A DNA stretch of 64,000 nucleotides, from positions 124,001-188,000 of the forward strand of contig JALOTL010000004.1 in the NCBI GenBank assembly GCA_025457915.1, in the 5' to 3' direction. Under the pieces are notes generated by a model. It made no database searches, was not told the origin of the DNA, and saw nothing but the letters and a program-made list of their open reading frames with translations. This DNA comes from Spirochaetota bacterium (GTDB taxonomy: Bacteria > Spirochaetota > UBA4802 > UBA5550). The translations under genes and the position numbers were made by a program. This document shows, piece by piece, positions 1 through 9,188 of this stretch; the stretch's first letter is position 1, and each line of letters opens with the position of its first letter.

Positions 1-779
1 CGGCCGGCATCACGACGAATATAGACGTCTATGATTCGCAGGGAAAAGCCCACAGGCTGACAATGCTCTTCTGGAAAACCGGATTCAACCAGTGGAGCGC
101 CTCGGCCGCGGTGACGGACTCCATGGGCCAGGTCACCCTCGATGTGCTGCCCGGCGCCGGACAGGCGAACCAGGCAAATCCGTCAAGCAGGATAAATCTC
201 AAATTCTCTCCGGACGGCAAGCTCGTATCCGTGGGCGACGAATCCTCCGCGGATGAGCTCAACCAGGGCAAGCTTTCAGTAAAGGCGAACTACAGGGTTC
301 CCGGCGATCCCACCGTGAGATCAATCGAGCTCAACCTCGGCAAAGCCGGCGTGCTCGAGGGCATAACTCAGTTCGCGTCCCAGACGACCACGAAGGCCGT
401 GGAACAGGACGGCTACAACATGGGATACCTTGAATCATTCAACGTCGACAATTCCGGAAAGATTACCGGGGTCTACACGAACGGCACCAAGCAGTTCATA
501 GGCCAGGTCGCCATGGCCGTTTTCACCAACCCGCAGGGGCTCACCGCGAACGGGGAGAACCTCTTCGAGGTCTCGAACAACTCCGGCCTGCCGAACGTGG
601 GACCGGCGTCCGAGGCCGGCAGGGGAAAGGTTGTGGCCGGCACCCTCGAGATGTCGAACGTCGACCTCTCCGACCAGTTCACCGACATGATCGTCACGCA
701 GAGGGGCTTCCAGGCGAACTCGAAATCGATCACGACATCGGACCAGATGCTGCAGGAGCTTCTTACCCTGAAACGCTGA
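1..779 (+). CDS. flgE: Flagellar hook protein FlgE, C-terminal part (5' end outside window)
   Basis: The frame is open from base 3 with no start, so the gene begins upstream of the window. Structural subunit of the flagellar hook. The visible ~258 residues begin with a TNIDVYDSQGKAH segment typical of the FlgE D2 region and end with the conserved rod/hook C-terminal helix (MSNVDLSDQFTDMIVTQRGF, then QANSKSITTSDQML). The ATG at 63 is internal. The stop at 777-779 is followed by a strong hairpin terminator, so this is the last gene of its transcript. If the organism is a spirochaete the hook is periplasmic and chemically cross-linked; that cannot be read from this fragment. Confidence 0.93.
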   Translation, partial: AGITTNIDVYDSQGKAHRLTMLFWKTGFNQWSASAAVTDSMGQVTLDVLPGAGQANQANPSSRINLKFSPDGKLVSVGDESSADELNQGKLSVKANYRVPGDPTVRSIELNLGKAGVLEGITQFASQTTTKAVEQDGYNMGYLESFNVDNSGKITGVYTNGTKQFIGQVAMAVFTNPQGLTANGENLFEVSNNSGLPNVGPASEAGRGKVVAGTLEMSNVDLSDQFTDMIVTQRGFQANSKSITTSDQMLQELLTLKR

Positions 780-800
780 TCGGGATAGCGGTTTAAACGT

Positions 801-851
801 GAAATGAAAAAAGAAAGCCCGCCATACAGGCGGGCTTTCTTTTTTCATTTC
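801..851. terminator. Bidirectional intrinsic terminator between flgE and the DUF2892 gene
   Basis: A perfect 23-bp inverted repeat (801-823 and 829-851) with a 5-base loop. The GC-rich top AAGCCCGCC/GGCGGGCTT is flanked by A-rich and T-rich tracts, so it can terminate in both directions between two convergent genes. Confidence 0.92.
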
Positions 852-912
852 ATGAAGCCTTAAGGACAACAGGGAAATTATGATGCCCCTGCTACATCAA
901 TTATATCCGCGT

Positions 913-1152
913 CTATTCAGCCTTTCCCTCTGCCTGAGGCGGGCAATCCCTCCCTGCCGTACAGATCTTGAACGGCAAGTAAGCGGGACAGTGTCCGGTT
1001 ACGGATGATTTAATCATCAACAGGCCAAGCACGAGAAGGATGACGAGCCCGAGAAATCCCGGCTCGATGATGATAATGTTTAAAAGAAAACCGACGCCCA
1101 GCAGAAACCTGATGTAGCGGTCTGTCATGCCCATATTCTTATTGTTGTCCAT
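913..1152 (-). CDS. DUF2892 (YgaP-type transmembrane) small membrane protein
   Basis: 79 residues. Starts MDNNKNMGMTDRYIRFLLG, the usual N-terminal signature of DUF2892 membrane proteins, followed by two hydrophobic segments (about residues 17-30 and 33-47) and a C-terminal CPAYLPFKICT motif, as in the family. Role unknown; such proteins often accompany rhodanese or sulfur genes, but none is adjacent here. The start at 1152 is chosen over upstream codons because AGGAG lies 7 bases before it. It converges on flgE across a shared terminator. Confidence 0.8.
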   Translation of the reverse strand: MDNNKNMGMTDRYIRFLLGVGFLLNIIIIEPGFLGLVILLVLGLLMIKSSVTGHCPAYLPFKICTAGRDCPPQAEGKAE

Positions 1153-1310
1153 AATCAACTCCTGGAATAAATTAAATATTATGCCGGAACTGCCGGTTTC
1201 GACTGATTTATTTTCAGGAAAGGTTAAATAATCTGCAAGAAAAATTTTATTATTGACTATTTTTTTTCCGAAGAAATTCTCATCCATATTCCTGAAAGGC
1301 GGAACCAAAA

Positions 1311-2282
1311 ATGGCAAGAATATTATCCGGTATACAGCCCTCCGGCACTTTCCACATTGGCAACTATTTCGCAATGATGAAGCCGATGATAGAATTCCAG
1401 AGGGAACACGAGCTCTTCTGCTTCCTGGCAAACTACCATGCCATGACCACCATCCAGAAGGCCTCCGAGCTCGAATCGTATACCATCGAGGCCGCCATAG
1501 ATTTTTTGGCCCTCGGGCTCGATCCTGAAAAATCCCACTTCTGGGTGCAGTCGGACGTTCCAGAGGTGACCGAGCTCACATGGATCCTTTCCTGCCACAC
1601 CTCGCTCGGCCTGCTGGAACGGAGCCACAGCTTCAAAGACAAGGTCGCGAGGGGCATCGTGCCGAATTCCGGCCTGTACATCTACCCGATACTCATGGCC
1701 GCGGACATCCTCATCTTCAAGTCCGACATCGTGCCGGTCGGCAAAGACCAGAAACAGCACCTCGAGATAACCAGGGACATAGCCACAAGGTTCAACAACA
1801 CGTTCGGAGAAATTTTTACCGTGCCGGATCCCCTGATAGAGGACGAGATAGCGGTCATCCCGGGAACGGACGGCCAGAAAATGTCGAAGAGTTACGGCAA
1901 CACCATAGGAATGTTCGAAGATGAAAAAACCCTGAAAAAAAAGGTGATGAGGATAGTCACCGACTCGACGCCGGTAGAGGACCCCAAGGACCCTGAAAAG
2001 TGCAGCATCTTCGCCCTCTACAGGCTGTTCGCCGACGAGGAACAGACCCAATCAATGAAGGAAAAATACCTGAAGGGAGGAACCGGATACGGCGAGGTCA
2101 AAAAGGAGCTCGCCGAATTGATGTGGAGGCGTTTTGAGCCCTTCAGAAAAAAAAGGCTGGAGCTTGAAAAGGACAGGGGCGAGGTTGCCAACATACTCAA
2201 AAAGGGGGCGGAAAAGTCCCGCGCGACGGCCGTGAAAACCCTTGACGAGGTCAAGAGAGCGGTCGGGCTGATTTACGGCTGA
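1311..2282 (+). CDS. trpS: Tryptophan--tRNA ligase
   Basis: Class I aminoacyl-tRNA synthetase that charges tRNA-Trp in the cytoplasm. 323 residues, normal for bacterial TrpS. The ATP-binding HIGH motif appears as HIGN at residues 15-18, preceded by GIQPSGT, and the KMSKS loop is intact at 190-194 (GQKMSKSYGN). The QSDVPEVTEL and MAADIL segments of the Rossmann core are recognisable. The start has AAAGGCGG upstream. A hairpin follows the stop, so the gene is probably monocistronic. No T-box or other leader was recognised upstream. Confidence 0.97.
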   Translation: MARILSGIQPSGTFHIGNYFAMMKPMIEFQREHELFCFLANYHAMTTIQKASELESYTIEAAIDFLALGLDPEKSHFWVQSDVPEVTELTWILSCHTSLGLLERSHSFKDKVARGIVPNSGLYIYPILMAADILIFKSDIVPVGKDQKQHLEITRDIATRFNNTFGEIFTVPDPLIEDEIAVIPGTDGQKMSKSYGNTIGMFEDEKTLKKKVMRIVTDSTPVEDPKDPEKCSIFALYRLFADEEQTQSMKEKYLKGGTGYGEVKKELAELMWRRFEPFRKKRLELEKDRGEVANILKKGAEKSRATAVKTLDEVKRAVGLIYG

Positions 2283-2341
2283 GAAGCCCCCGCAGCCTCT
2301 CTATCAGCAGGTAGATCATAAAGTAAACAAGGCTGAGATTG

Positions 2342-2373
2342 TTAAACAGGCCTGGTCAGCCAGGCCTGTTTAA
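2342..2373 (+). terminator. Hairpin terminator downstream of trpS
   Basis: Perfect 14-bp inverted repeat (2342-2355/2360-2373) with a 4-base loop, centred on the arms CAGGCCTGG/CCAGGCCTG, followed by AT-rich sequence. It is 60 bases past the trpS stop. Confidence 0.7.
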
Positions 2374-2479
2374 AATATTAATTTCAAGAAATTTCGCTTT
2401 TTCAATGGATCCGTGAAAAAGACCGGCAGTGAGCCAGGCGTATATAAACGCACCGCCTTCTTATAAATACTGACCGCGG

Positions 2480-3124
2480 TCAAACCGGACTGGGAAACAG
2501 ACGCCTTTTTATGTATTTCAACGGAACGAACATGGATACTTTTTCCTGGTATTCAACATAAACATTGCCGAATTCCCCCAGCAGCTTTTTTTCTTCAAGA
2601 TATGTTCCTATGATGACATACAGGGTAATTATGCAGCTCACGATCAGCCTGGGGGCATCAAGATCCCTGGCCCAAATGAGCACGATGACCCCGGAATAAA
2701 AAGGGTGCCTGATAAGCCCGAGTATGCCAGACGAATCCAGGCGGCCGCTTCTGTTTAAAAGCCCGTGCTCCATGCCTTCCCTGGCCTGCTTAATACCTAA
2801 AAAAACCATCATGCTATAATGCCTGCCTCCCGCGATGAAAAGACCCACCCCGAGCGCCAGCATGGCATATTTTACAAAAATAAAATTACCTTCCCATTTG
2901 AAGAAAACCTCTCCCTTCACCGATGTCGAGAATAAAAGCACCGGGACAAGGGTGGCGACGGCAAAGGCATTGAAAAAAATCCGGTAATACCTGTAGCGGT
3001 CTCCGAGCTTTCTCGACATGAAGCCCGAGAAAGCGTTTGAAATCATCGCGCTGTGCACCGCCAGATACGCGATCCATAAAGCGCCCAGCACCAGATAAGT
3101 ATAAAGTTCATCATCGTAAAACAT
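2480..3124 (-). CDS. Isoprenylcysteine methyltransferase/NnrU-like integral membrane protein
   Basis: 214 residues with about six hydrophobic segments. The C-terminal half carries the signature of membrane SAM-dependent methyltransferases of the ICMT/PEMT/MddA superfamily: RHPFYSGVIV near residue 140, a GTYLEEKKLL stretch and FGNVYVEYQEKV near the end. Family members methylate thiols, phospholipids or isoprenylated cysteine; the substrate is unknown here. It is the third of three same-strand genes (ECF sigma, 75-residue membrane protein, this gene). NnrU-type proteins share the fold, so the exact subfamily is open. Confidence 0.7.
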   Translation of the reverse strand: MFYDDELYTYLVLGALWIAYLAVHSAMISNAFSGFMSRKLGDRYRYYRIFFNAFAVATLVPVLLFSTSVKGEVFFKWEGNFIFVKYAMLALGVGLFIAGGRHYSMMVFLGIKQAREGMEHGLLNRSGRLDSSGILGLIRHPFYSGVIVLIWARDLDAPRLIVSCIITLYVIIGTYLEEKKLLGEFGNVYVEYQEKVSMFVPLKYIKRRLFPSPV

Positions 3125-3191
3125 CCCCCGATCCTCCCTTGATTAATGATTAAAGAAATTTCATGCAGCAAAGCCGTGTATTGCCGGTCCT

Positions 3192-3419
3192 TCACTGCTT
3201 GTCGGCCGCGACACTACGCCTGGAGCAGGACGCGGTCAGGAGCCATAAACCGGCAATCATCATGGCAGCCGGCCAGATAAACTTCAATATTCCCGTACCC
3301 TCCGGGATGAATCCGAGGATCCTCCCCATCCATAAAAATCCCTCCGCCAGCAGCATTATTCCCATAACTGCGGCCATCCAGCAGAACAATCCCCTTTTCG
3401 CGGTTTTCCTGATATTCAT
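3192..3419 (-). CDS. Small two-helix membrane protein
   Basis: 75 residues. A basic N-terminus (MNIRKTAKRG) is followed by two transmembrane segments (about residues 10-30 and 43-62) and a Cys/Arg-rich tail ending in AADKQ. A very good ribosome-binding site (AAGGAGGC) lies 5 bases before the ATG, which supports expression. No family recognised. It lies between the ECF sigma factor and the methyltransferase-like gene; a role as membrane partner of the sigma factor is only a possibility. Confidence 0.6.
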   Translation of the reverse strand: MNIRKTAKRGLFCWMAAVMGIMLLAEGFLWMGRILGFIPEGTGILKFIWPAAMMIAGLWLLTASCSRRSVAADKQ

Positions 3420-3730
3420 ATTATGCCTCCTTAATTTTCCTTGGTTTATCAGTTATATTTCTAATGACGGACACGGCATTTGAAAAGATACTCAGCAACA
3501 TGAATTTTTTTTGAAAATATCCCTGCTTGCGTTTAGGGCAAAATCAGCATAAGCTGCCTGATGCCGGCAGGACCGGGCGATTTGCTTAAAATCAGCCAAC
3601 TACAGGGAAAAAATGCTCATGGTATAGGGGTAAATGCCTGACAGCCGCAAAACCGTCCAGGGGAGGGAAACGGCACTATCTAAAAAATAAATCAGCAATC
3701 CAGGCAAGCTTCAGGCGGAAACCGGAGGCA
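3420..3730. other. Intergenic region of 311 bases, no gene seen
   Basis: Lies between the ECF sigma gene and the 75-residue membrane protein, both on the minus strand. I found no ORF with a ribosome-binding site, no tRNA and no riboswitch fold I could name. The part nearest the small gene holds its strong ribosome-binding site. Confidence 0.5.
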
Positions 3731-4309
3731 TCAATCATCATTATCGCGGGGAAGGGCCAACAATTCGCCGTCCTTGGTGTAAAAGCTGGTGCAGCCCTTT
3801 CTTAACTCTTCATACAGCCGCACCCTGGCCCTGTGGAGCCTAATTTTTACCGTCTCGATCGACAGGGACAGCCTGTCTGATATTTCCTCGTTGGACAGGC
3901 CGTCGAATTCGCTGAGCACGTAGATGTCATAGTAATTGCTCGGCAGTTTCTTCACGAATTCCACGTAACACTGGACCATTTCCTTTCTCATGATGGCGTC
4001 ATCATGAGATTTGTGCCTTTTATCGGCCAGGTTTTCCAAATCCGCGCCGCTGCTTCCATCAGCCGCGGCCAGGGGTTTTACCGACACGATCCTCCTGGTG
4101 CTCCTGATGCTGTCCCTTGCCGTGTTCAGCGCGATTTTATACAGCCACGAGGAAAGGCTGGATTCGTCCTTGAGGGAATCCAGCGTCCTGCTGACCTTGA
4201 TGAAAACCTCCTGGGTAAGGTCTTCAGCCATCTCCCCGCCGACTATGCCTTTGAGATATCTCAGTATCTTTTCGTGATATTCGGTATAGATTTCATCGAA
4301 GTTCAACAT
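3731..4309 (-). CDS. RNA polymerase ECF sigma factor (sigma-70 family)
   Basis: 192 residues. Region 2 is clear near the N-terminus (FDEIYTEYHEKILRYLKGIV, then AEDLTQEVFIKV and SSLSSWLYKIALNTARD), followed by region 4 with a helix-turn-helix (LSNEEISDRLSLSIETVKIR). It redirects RNA polymerase to a small regulon. No anti-sigma factor with a zinc finger is adjacent; the downstream two-helix membrane protein is the only local candidate. A 9-bp inverted repeat lies just upstream of the start and could be an operator. Target genes cannot be told from the window. Confidence 0.93.
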   Translation of the reverse strand: MLNFDEIYTEYHEKILRYLKGIVGGEMAEDLTQEVFIKVSRTLDSLKDESSLSSWLYKIALNTARDSIRSTRRIVSVKPLAAADGSSGADLENLADKRHKSHDDAIMRKEMVQCYVEFVKKLPSNYYDIYVLSEFDGLSNEEISDRLSLSIETVKIRLHRARVRLYEELRKGCTSFYTKDGELLALPRDNDD

Positions 4310-4325
4310 GATTTTCCACCGTCAA

Positions 4326-4359
4326 TTATATGATTATAGTATCATTATTCATCATATAA
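4326..4359. promoter_or_regulatory. Candidate operator upstream of the ECF sigma gene
   Basis: Perfect 9-bp inverted repeat TTATATGAT (4326-4334) and ATCATATAA (4351-4359), spaced by 16 bases. It begins 17 bases before the sigma-factor start and lies in the divergent region shared with the lipase gene. The function is inferred from position only. Confidence 0.35.
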
Positions 4360-4447
4360 GTCAAGAAATCATTTACCCGTGCAGGAACAAGAACAGGTGA
4401 CGGCAGTAAAAAAAGCCTGCCGCAGCAGCACGCGAATTCATATTGTC

Positions 4448-4477
4448 TTGACGTTTTTGATAAAGATTTATTATTCT
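4448..4477 (+). promoter_or_regulatory. Sigma-70-like promoter of the lipase gene
   Basis: TTGACG (4448-4453), 18-base spacer, TATTCT (4472-4477). The expected transcript start near 4484 leaves no leader for an ATG at 4487 but a 27-base leader for the ATG at 4511, which has GGAAAG upstream; this decides the lipase start. Confidence 0.5.
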
Positions 4478-4510
4478 ATTTATTAAATGAAAATCGGCAA
4501 ATCGGAAAGA

Positions 4511-5821
4511 ATGAAGGCATTAAAGAACAATAAAGTAACGACGGTTTTTCTGCCGCTGCTTCTTATCCTTGCAATATTCTCCTGCAGGGATTCAAACAGG
4601 GAATCCAATCTCCAGGTGCGGCAGCCTCAAATGCTGTCAGCCATATCCGTGTCGATCGGGCTCCCGTTTGTAAACGGTCCTGTAATCGACTATTCCGGCA
4701 GGGAAGCAAGCCGGCGGGGCAGACTTCTTACGTCCCAGCAGATCTGGAACCTTCCCGTAAATTATGCCTCCTTGTTTTCGTCGATGTATGTCGGCTATAT
4801 GGGGAAAAACATCAACAGCTTCCCTTCCTTTTTCCCGGACTACGGCGCAGCCTACTACAGCATAACATACGAAACCGTCGACCCCGACGGCGGCATCGTA
4901 ACGGTATCCGGCGCAGTATGGGTCCCGTCAAAAAGCGGGCCATTATCCCTTCTGACTTACTGTCACGGCACCAATACCGGCACAGACCTTTCCGAGGGAA
5001 GGATAGTCCCGGGTCTCTTCGCAGGCAAGGGGTACATGTCCGCATCGCCCGATTACATTGGATACGGAAAAAGCGCCGGGATGGATCACCCGTACCTGCA
5101 TGCCTCGACCCTCGCATCATCCACGGTGGACATCATCCGGGCAGCCAAGAAATTCGCCGAATACAATTCAATACCTCTCAACGGCAAACTCTTCATAACA
5201 GGCATTTCGGAGGGGGGCATGGCCGCAATGGCGACCGTAAAGGAAATACAGGCGAATTATTCAGCGGTGCATCCGATTACAGCAGCCGCGCCGATTTCCG
5301 GACCGTACGACATCAGCGGAACCTCGGCCGCCTATATAGTCCCGAACAAGAACGTGAGGACCGGCTACCTGGCCTTCGTGATCCCCATCTACAACTTGAT
5401 TTACGGAATAGGCAAACCGCTATCTTATTACATGAAGGAACCATACGCCACGTGGTTCGAGACGGACAGGCTTCCGAGAAGCGACTCTTCCCTGATTCTG
5501 GATGATCTGCCGACGAACACGAGCGATCTGCTTACGGATGGTTTTCTCACAAGCTTTACGGGCGCGGGGGAGCCGGAAATGAAGGCCGCCATGCAGTCGA
5601 ACGATACCTATAAATTCGTTCCAACCATGTATATAAAAATGTACGCGGCTGAGGCCGATACGACCGTGCCGCCGTCAAACGCACAGACCGCGCTTTCATA
5701 CTTCCAATCGCACGGCGCGCCGAACGCGCAGGTTGAAATTCTGCCGGCAAGCTACGGGGGCCATTCGGAAAGCGCAATCCCGATACTCGACAGGGTGATT
5801 CCCTGGTTTTCCGGGTTCTGA
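4511..5821 (+). CDS. Secretory-lipase-type alpha/beta hydrolase lipoprotein
   Basis: 436 residues from the chosen ATG; an in-frame ATG at 4487 would add 8. The N-terminus is a lipoprotein signal with a lipobox ending LAIFSC, so the enzyme is probably anchored in a membrane. The fold is alpha/beta hydrolase of the secretory lipase (LIP) type: an oxyanion segment LLTYCHGTNTGT, the nucleophile elbow GISEGG with Ser at residue 233, a likely acid in AEADTTVPPSN and His in YGGHSES near the C-terminus. Probable substrates are esters or acylglycerols. It stands alone, divergent from the ECF sigma gene with which it shares a promoter region. Confidence 0.8.
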   Translation: MKALKNNKVTTVFLPLLLILAIFSCRDSNRESNLQVRQPQMLSAISVSIGLPFVNGPVIDYSGREASRRGRLLTSQQIWNLPVNYASLFSSMYVGYMGKNINSFPSFFPDYGAAYYSITYETVDPDGGIVTVSGAVWVPSKSGPLSLLTYCHGTNTGTDLSEGRIVPGLFAGKGYMSASPDYIGYGKSAGMDHPYLHASTLASSTVDIIRAAKKFAEYNSIPLNGKLFITGISEGGMAAMATVKEIQANYSAVHPITAAAPISGPYDISGTSAAYIVPNKNVRTGYLAFVIPIYNLIYGIGKPLSYYMKEPYATWFETDRLPRSDSSLILDDLPTNTSDLLTDGFLTSFTGAGEPEMKAAMQSNDTYKFVPTMYIKMYAAEADTTVPPSNAQTALSYFQSHGAPNAQVEILPASYGGHSESAIPILDRVIPWFSGF

Positions 5822-6008
5822 ATTTTTATCCTTGAAATCCAGCGTGAAAAAAAATAAATTCAGCCGTCATCAGGCCAGTAATTCAAAAGACGTTTTTTTC
5901 TTTACATTCCCCGGAACATTCTTTATTATTAAAGCATACGATGAAAAAGGCTCTTTGCAGGATCCCCGTCAGTGTTCCGGCGCCGAGCGAATCATCCGGA
6001 GGAAAAAC

Positions 6009-6287
6009 ATGAAAAAATTGGCAGTATCATTCCTGATCTTCGCGGCGATTTTCCCGCCGTTGACTCACGCTAAATGCATGAGCGGATACAACTGGATCAA
6101 GGACGGGAAAAAAATAGTGGTATGCCTGAAAGGCGATGCCTATACCAACAGGAAGAAAGGCGAGGATGTCTGCAAAAAAATAAAGGGCGGAAATTGCGGG
6201 GCGCCGAACACATTTTCGTCATCCTGCAGCAACGGCGAGTGCTACGATGAATCCGGCAAGAATTACTTTTCACTTTCAGGGTTCTGA
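6009..6287 (+). CDS. Small exported cysteine-rich protein
   Basis: 92 residues. The start at 6009 is chosen for its GGAGG ribosome-binding site, in preference to an in-frame ATG 59 codons upstream. A classical signal peptide (MKKLAVSFLIFAAIFPPLTHA) precedes a mature domain of about 71 residues with six cysteines, spaced as three disulfide bonds might be, including the KCMSGYNW and CSNGEC segments. No family recognised. It lies downstream of the lipase and converges with the chemotaxis receptor gene. Confidence 0.65.
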   Translation: MKKLAVSFLIFAAIFPPLTHAKCMSGYNWIKDGKKIVVCLKGDAYTNRKKGEDVCKKIKGGNCGAPNTFSSSCSNGECYDESGKNYFSLSGF

Positions 6288-6312
6288 TCCCGGAAACGGC
6301 GGAGTTGGACCG

Positions 6313-7872
6313 TCAGCTGGTTTCCTGGTCGAATTTCTTCTTTAAAGAATCGGAGAGAGTCACAAGCTGTCCGGCGCTTGAACTGAGATTCCGTGTGTTC
6401 TCAACGTTATTCTGCACTATCCCGTTGACAGATTCTATCGTCCTCACCAGGTCCTCGATCGAAACCTTCTGCTCCTTCATGGCCCGGTCGATCCTCTCGG
6501 AATTCTTTTTTACCGCGGCGGTCTTTTCGTTCATGCTGCTTTTCAGCCTTTCCTGACTTTCGATGACGCCGACGAGCTCGGAAGATTTCCGCTGCATTTC
6601 CTTCATGCTCTGCAGCGTCGTTTTTATGAAGGAAATGATGTCCAGGATGACGGTGCTGCCCTTTTCAACATCCGACTTGTTTTTCCCTATGAGCTCGGTT
6701 ATCTGCTTGAGCTCCCCGGCGGAGTTGTCCGCCAGCTTGCCTATTTCCTCGGCCACGACGGCAAAGCCCTTGCCCTGCTCTCCGGCCCTGGCCGCCTCAA
6801 TCGTGGCGTTAAGGGATAAAAGGTTAATCCTGTCGAAAAAATCCCCCATGATATTGATGACAGAAAGGATCTCGTTGGAGTTCTGGTTGATTTTCCTGTT
6901 TATGTCCTCGAGAAGCGCCGAGGATTTGTCCCCTCTCTCTGCAAGCTCGAAAAATGTCCTGAACATGCCGGACATTTCCTCGCCGTTTTTCTCCACGGTA
7001 TCGATCAGTCCGGAAAGTTCGTCGAAGCCGTCAAGGAGCTCGACGAGGGACCTGTTCTGATCCACCGCGTCGCTTACAACGCAGTCTGCGCCGGACAAAA
7101 GCTGTTCTATCGTGGCCGTGAGCTCTTCGACCGAGGCTGCCTGCCTGAGGGAATTGTCAGTGTAGCCGTCGATCGCCAGGGACGTGGCGCTCAGAGAACC
7201 GGAGATCCTGTCGGAAATGTCGCGTATCACGCCGTTGAGGGATTTTATAAATTCATACTGTTTCCTGTTGTTATCGGCCTCCGTCCTGCTCAATTCTATC
7301 GCTCTCGCGAGAGATCTGCTGGAAACTGAAGAAAGAATGAATGTTAAAATAAGCGTGAATATTCCGTCTATCAGCGCCGTCCTTGTTGTTTCTGCGAGAA
7401 TGCCGGCCGCCGCGGGACCGGACATGAAAAAATATGCGACATGTGCCGAAATGAAGATCAGGAGGATCGATCCTGTTACGGCCACCGAGCAGAAAATATT
7501 GGTAAACACCAGCGCCACGTACATGAAATATCCGAGCGATACCCCGGCCATGTGGACCGGCTTGGTCATGAAGCCGGCAACGGTCACGGCTGCGGAAAAA
7601 TAAGCCATGACCAGTCCGCCGGCCTCTGTCTTACCGATCCTTATAAGCACCAGTATCACGATCCCGCTTAAAAAAGCGGGTCCGGTTATCATCGCCATCT
7701 CCATGAACCTTTCGAATCCATAGGATAAAACGGCACCGGTCATGACCGTCAGCAATACCATATAGATGAACATGAAGTTCATGAGGAGTATTGATTTTCT
7801 GTATTTTAAAAAATCCGATTCATCATACCTTTCAAGAAAAAAGCCGGAAAGTCGCTGATAGAATTTTTTCAT
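6313..7872 (-). CDS. Methyl-accepting chemotaxis protein with six-helix membrane sensor
   Basis: 519 residues. The first ~185 residues form about six transmembrane helices with short loops, so sensing is within or at the membrane and there is no large periplasmic domain. The rest is a long coiled-coil signalling domain with the receptor tip [20 protein letters not shown] followed by [15 protein letters not shown], which contacts CheA and CheW. Thus it is a transducer feeding the flagellar motor. No che genes are adjacent. The start has AAGGAAATTCC before the ATG. Confidence 0.93.
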   Translation of the reverse strand: MKKFYQRLSGFFLERYDESDFLKYRKSILLMNFMFIYMVLLTVMTGAVLSYGFERFMEMAMITGPAFLSGIVILVLIRIGKTEAGGLVMAYFSAAVTVAGFMTKPVHMAGVSLGYFMYVALVFTNIFCSVAVTGSILLIFISAHVAYFFMSGPAAAGILAETTRTALIDGIFTLILTFILSSVSSRSLARAIELSRTEADNNRKQYEFIKSLNGVIRDISDRISGSLSATSLAIDGYTDNSLRQAASVEELTATIEQLLSGADCVVSDAVDQNRSLVELLDGFDELSGLIDTVEKNGEEMSGMFRTFFELAERGDKSSALLEDINRKINQNSNEILSVINIMGDFFDRINLLSLNATIEAARAGEQGKGFAVVAEEIGKLADNSAGELKQITELIGKNKSDVEKGSTVILDIISFIKTTLQSMKEMQRKSSELVGVIESQERLKSSMNEKTAAVKKNSERIDRAMKEQKVSIEDLVRTIESVNGIVQNNVENTRNLSSSAGQLVTLSDSLKKKFDQETS

Positions 7873-8261
7873 GGAATTTCCTTAACATAAAACTTACAGA
7901 TAATAATATTTACCATGCACATCCATGCTGAAAACGCAAATAGTTTTTTAAAAAAGAATAATCATGGATTCAAAAGTATTTTATAAAAATCTCCGGGTTT
8001 GTTATTATATTATTGGCATCTCAATAAATTAGATTTTTCATTATATAACTATTAAAAAAATCTAATGGGTGATCACAAAAACTACCGTTTTTGTGCCTAC
8101 CATAAGGCGCTAGTATTGAAAAAATCAGCTTTTTTGTTAGTTTTAAAATGAAGAAGCTGGTTTTCTAACCGCCCAAATTTATACATTGAAGGTGCCCACA
8201 AGGGAACATACTGATTTAATTATTAGAGGTTCACTTATATTAATTTCAAGGAAGAATAATA
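7873..8261. other. AT-rich intergenic region with inverted repeats
   Basis: About 390 bases, much more AT-rich than the flanks. It holds two small inverted repeats: ATTAGATTTTT (8028-8038)/AAAAATCTAAT (8056-8066), and CACAAAAA (8074-8081)/TTTTTGTG (8088-8095). Either could be a transcript end or a regulatory site. I see no convincing gene or structured RNA. Confidence 0.45.
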
Positions 8262-8395
8262 TGATCAAGACCATTATAAAAATTCTTTTAATATTCTCGC
8301 TGGCGTATGAATTTTCAATGGAATATGCGTGGGATTGCCGCAATCTTGACCTGCGGGCGGCGACCCGGACCTTGCGTCAAGGGCTGGCGGGATAA
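8262..8395 (+). CDS. Possible short ORF with signal-like N-terminus
   Basis: About 43 residues starting MIKTIIKILLIFSLAYEFS, which resembles an export signal or a membrane helix, preceded by AAGGAA. The second half (LDLRAATRTLRQGLAG) has no recognisable feature. It could be a remnant or chance ORF; the AT-rich start and GC-rich end differ in composition. Confidence 0.2.
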
Positions 8396-8442
8396 TAGAG
8401 ATGCGGGACGAAAAAATCAGCTGAAAATCCGGTCCAATACCG

Positions 8443-9084
8443 TCAAAGCCTCTCGATGATGTCAAGAAAACCCGCAAGCGGTCCGGCACCGACCATCTCC
8501 TCCCTGTCGTTGAAAACTATCTTCGGTACGCCCGAAACAGAATGCTTTACCGCCAGTTGCGGAAAGACCGCCGCGTCTATCATGTCGGCCCTTATTCTTT
8601 TATTCTCGAGGGCCAGCCTGTGCGCCATGGCAACCGCGGACGGGCAGTGCGGACAGGTGAGCCCGACAAAAACCTGGATGTGGACATCCCTGTCGACCGC
8701 CATGATCCTTTTCATCAGGTCGTCCGGGATCGGCTCCTTCTTCCCGGACACCTCCAGCAGGCTTGAAATGAAGCTGTTGATCTCGTATCCGCCCGGCAGG
8801 CCGTAAAATTTTATTCCCGTATCATCGCCGCCTGCGTCCAGGACGCATATACACGGTATCTTGTCCACTCCCAGCCGCCCGGCCTCCTGGCCGTCCTTGA
8901 GGAAATCATATACCTTCAATTTTATTTTTTCGGACAGGGAGGAAAATTCCTTTAAGAAAGCCCCGGTGTCCTGGCAGATGCGGCATTCAAATTCCTGGGT
9001 AAAAAACGCCAGGTTCACGGCACCATCCATGTTTTTCAGGATGTCCCCGAGCTGGGCGCTTATTTTTTCATCGAATAATGGCAT
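8443..9084 (-). CDS. Protein disulfide oxidoreductase with two thioredoxin folds (glutaredoxin-like PDO)
   Basis: 213 residues, the usual length of archaeal/bacterial PDO proteins made of two tandem thioredoxin folds. The N-terminal unit has CRIC (C34, C37) and the C-terminal unit CPHC (C144, C147), with cis-Pro contexts DKIPCI and SGVPKI. It would exchange disulfides in the cytoplasm and be reduced by the thioredoxin reductase encoded 104 bases upstream on the same strand; this PDO-TrxB pairing is well known. The first CxxC, with an Arg-Ile centre, departs from the typical CPHC or CQYC. Confidence 0.87.
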   Translation of the reverse strand: MPLFDEKISAQLGDILKNMDGAVNLAFFTQEFECRICQDTGAFLKEFSSLSEKIKLKVYDFLKDGQEAGRLGVDKIPCICVLDAGGDDTGIKFYGLPGGYEINSFISSLLEVSGKKEPIPDDLMKRIMAVDRDVHIQVFVGLTCPHCPSAVAMAHRLALENKRIRADMIDAAVFPQLAVKHSVSGVPKIVFNDREEMVGAGPLAGFLDIIERL

Positions 9085-9188
9085 ATCATCCCCTCCATTT
9101 TTTTATTTAAATCCCCGGTGAAAATTTGCCTCAATACGGACGGGATGCCCGCATATCATCATAAAAATATAATAAGATGAAAAAATTT

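Noticed and set aside
3600-3700. Possible c-di-GMP or cobalamin riboswitch in the gap below the ECF sigma gene
   Set aside because: Fragments such as GCCGCAAAACC recall conserved loops, but the stems and the remaining consensus are missing.
8100-8180. GTTAG...CTAAC pair resembling an integron attC site
   Set aside because: The conserved R boxes do not fit and there is no integrase or cassette array nearby.
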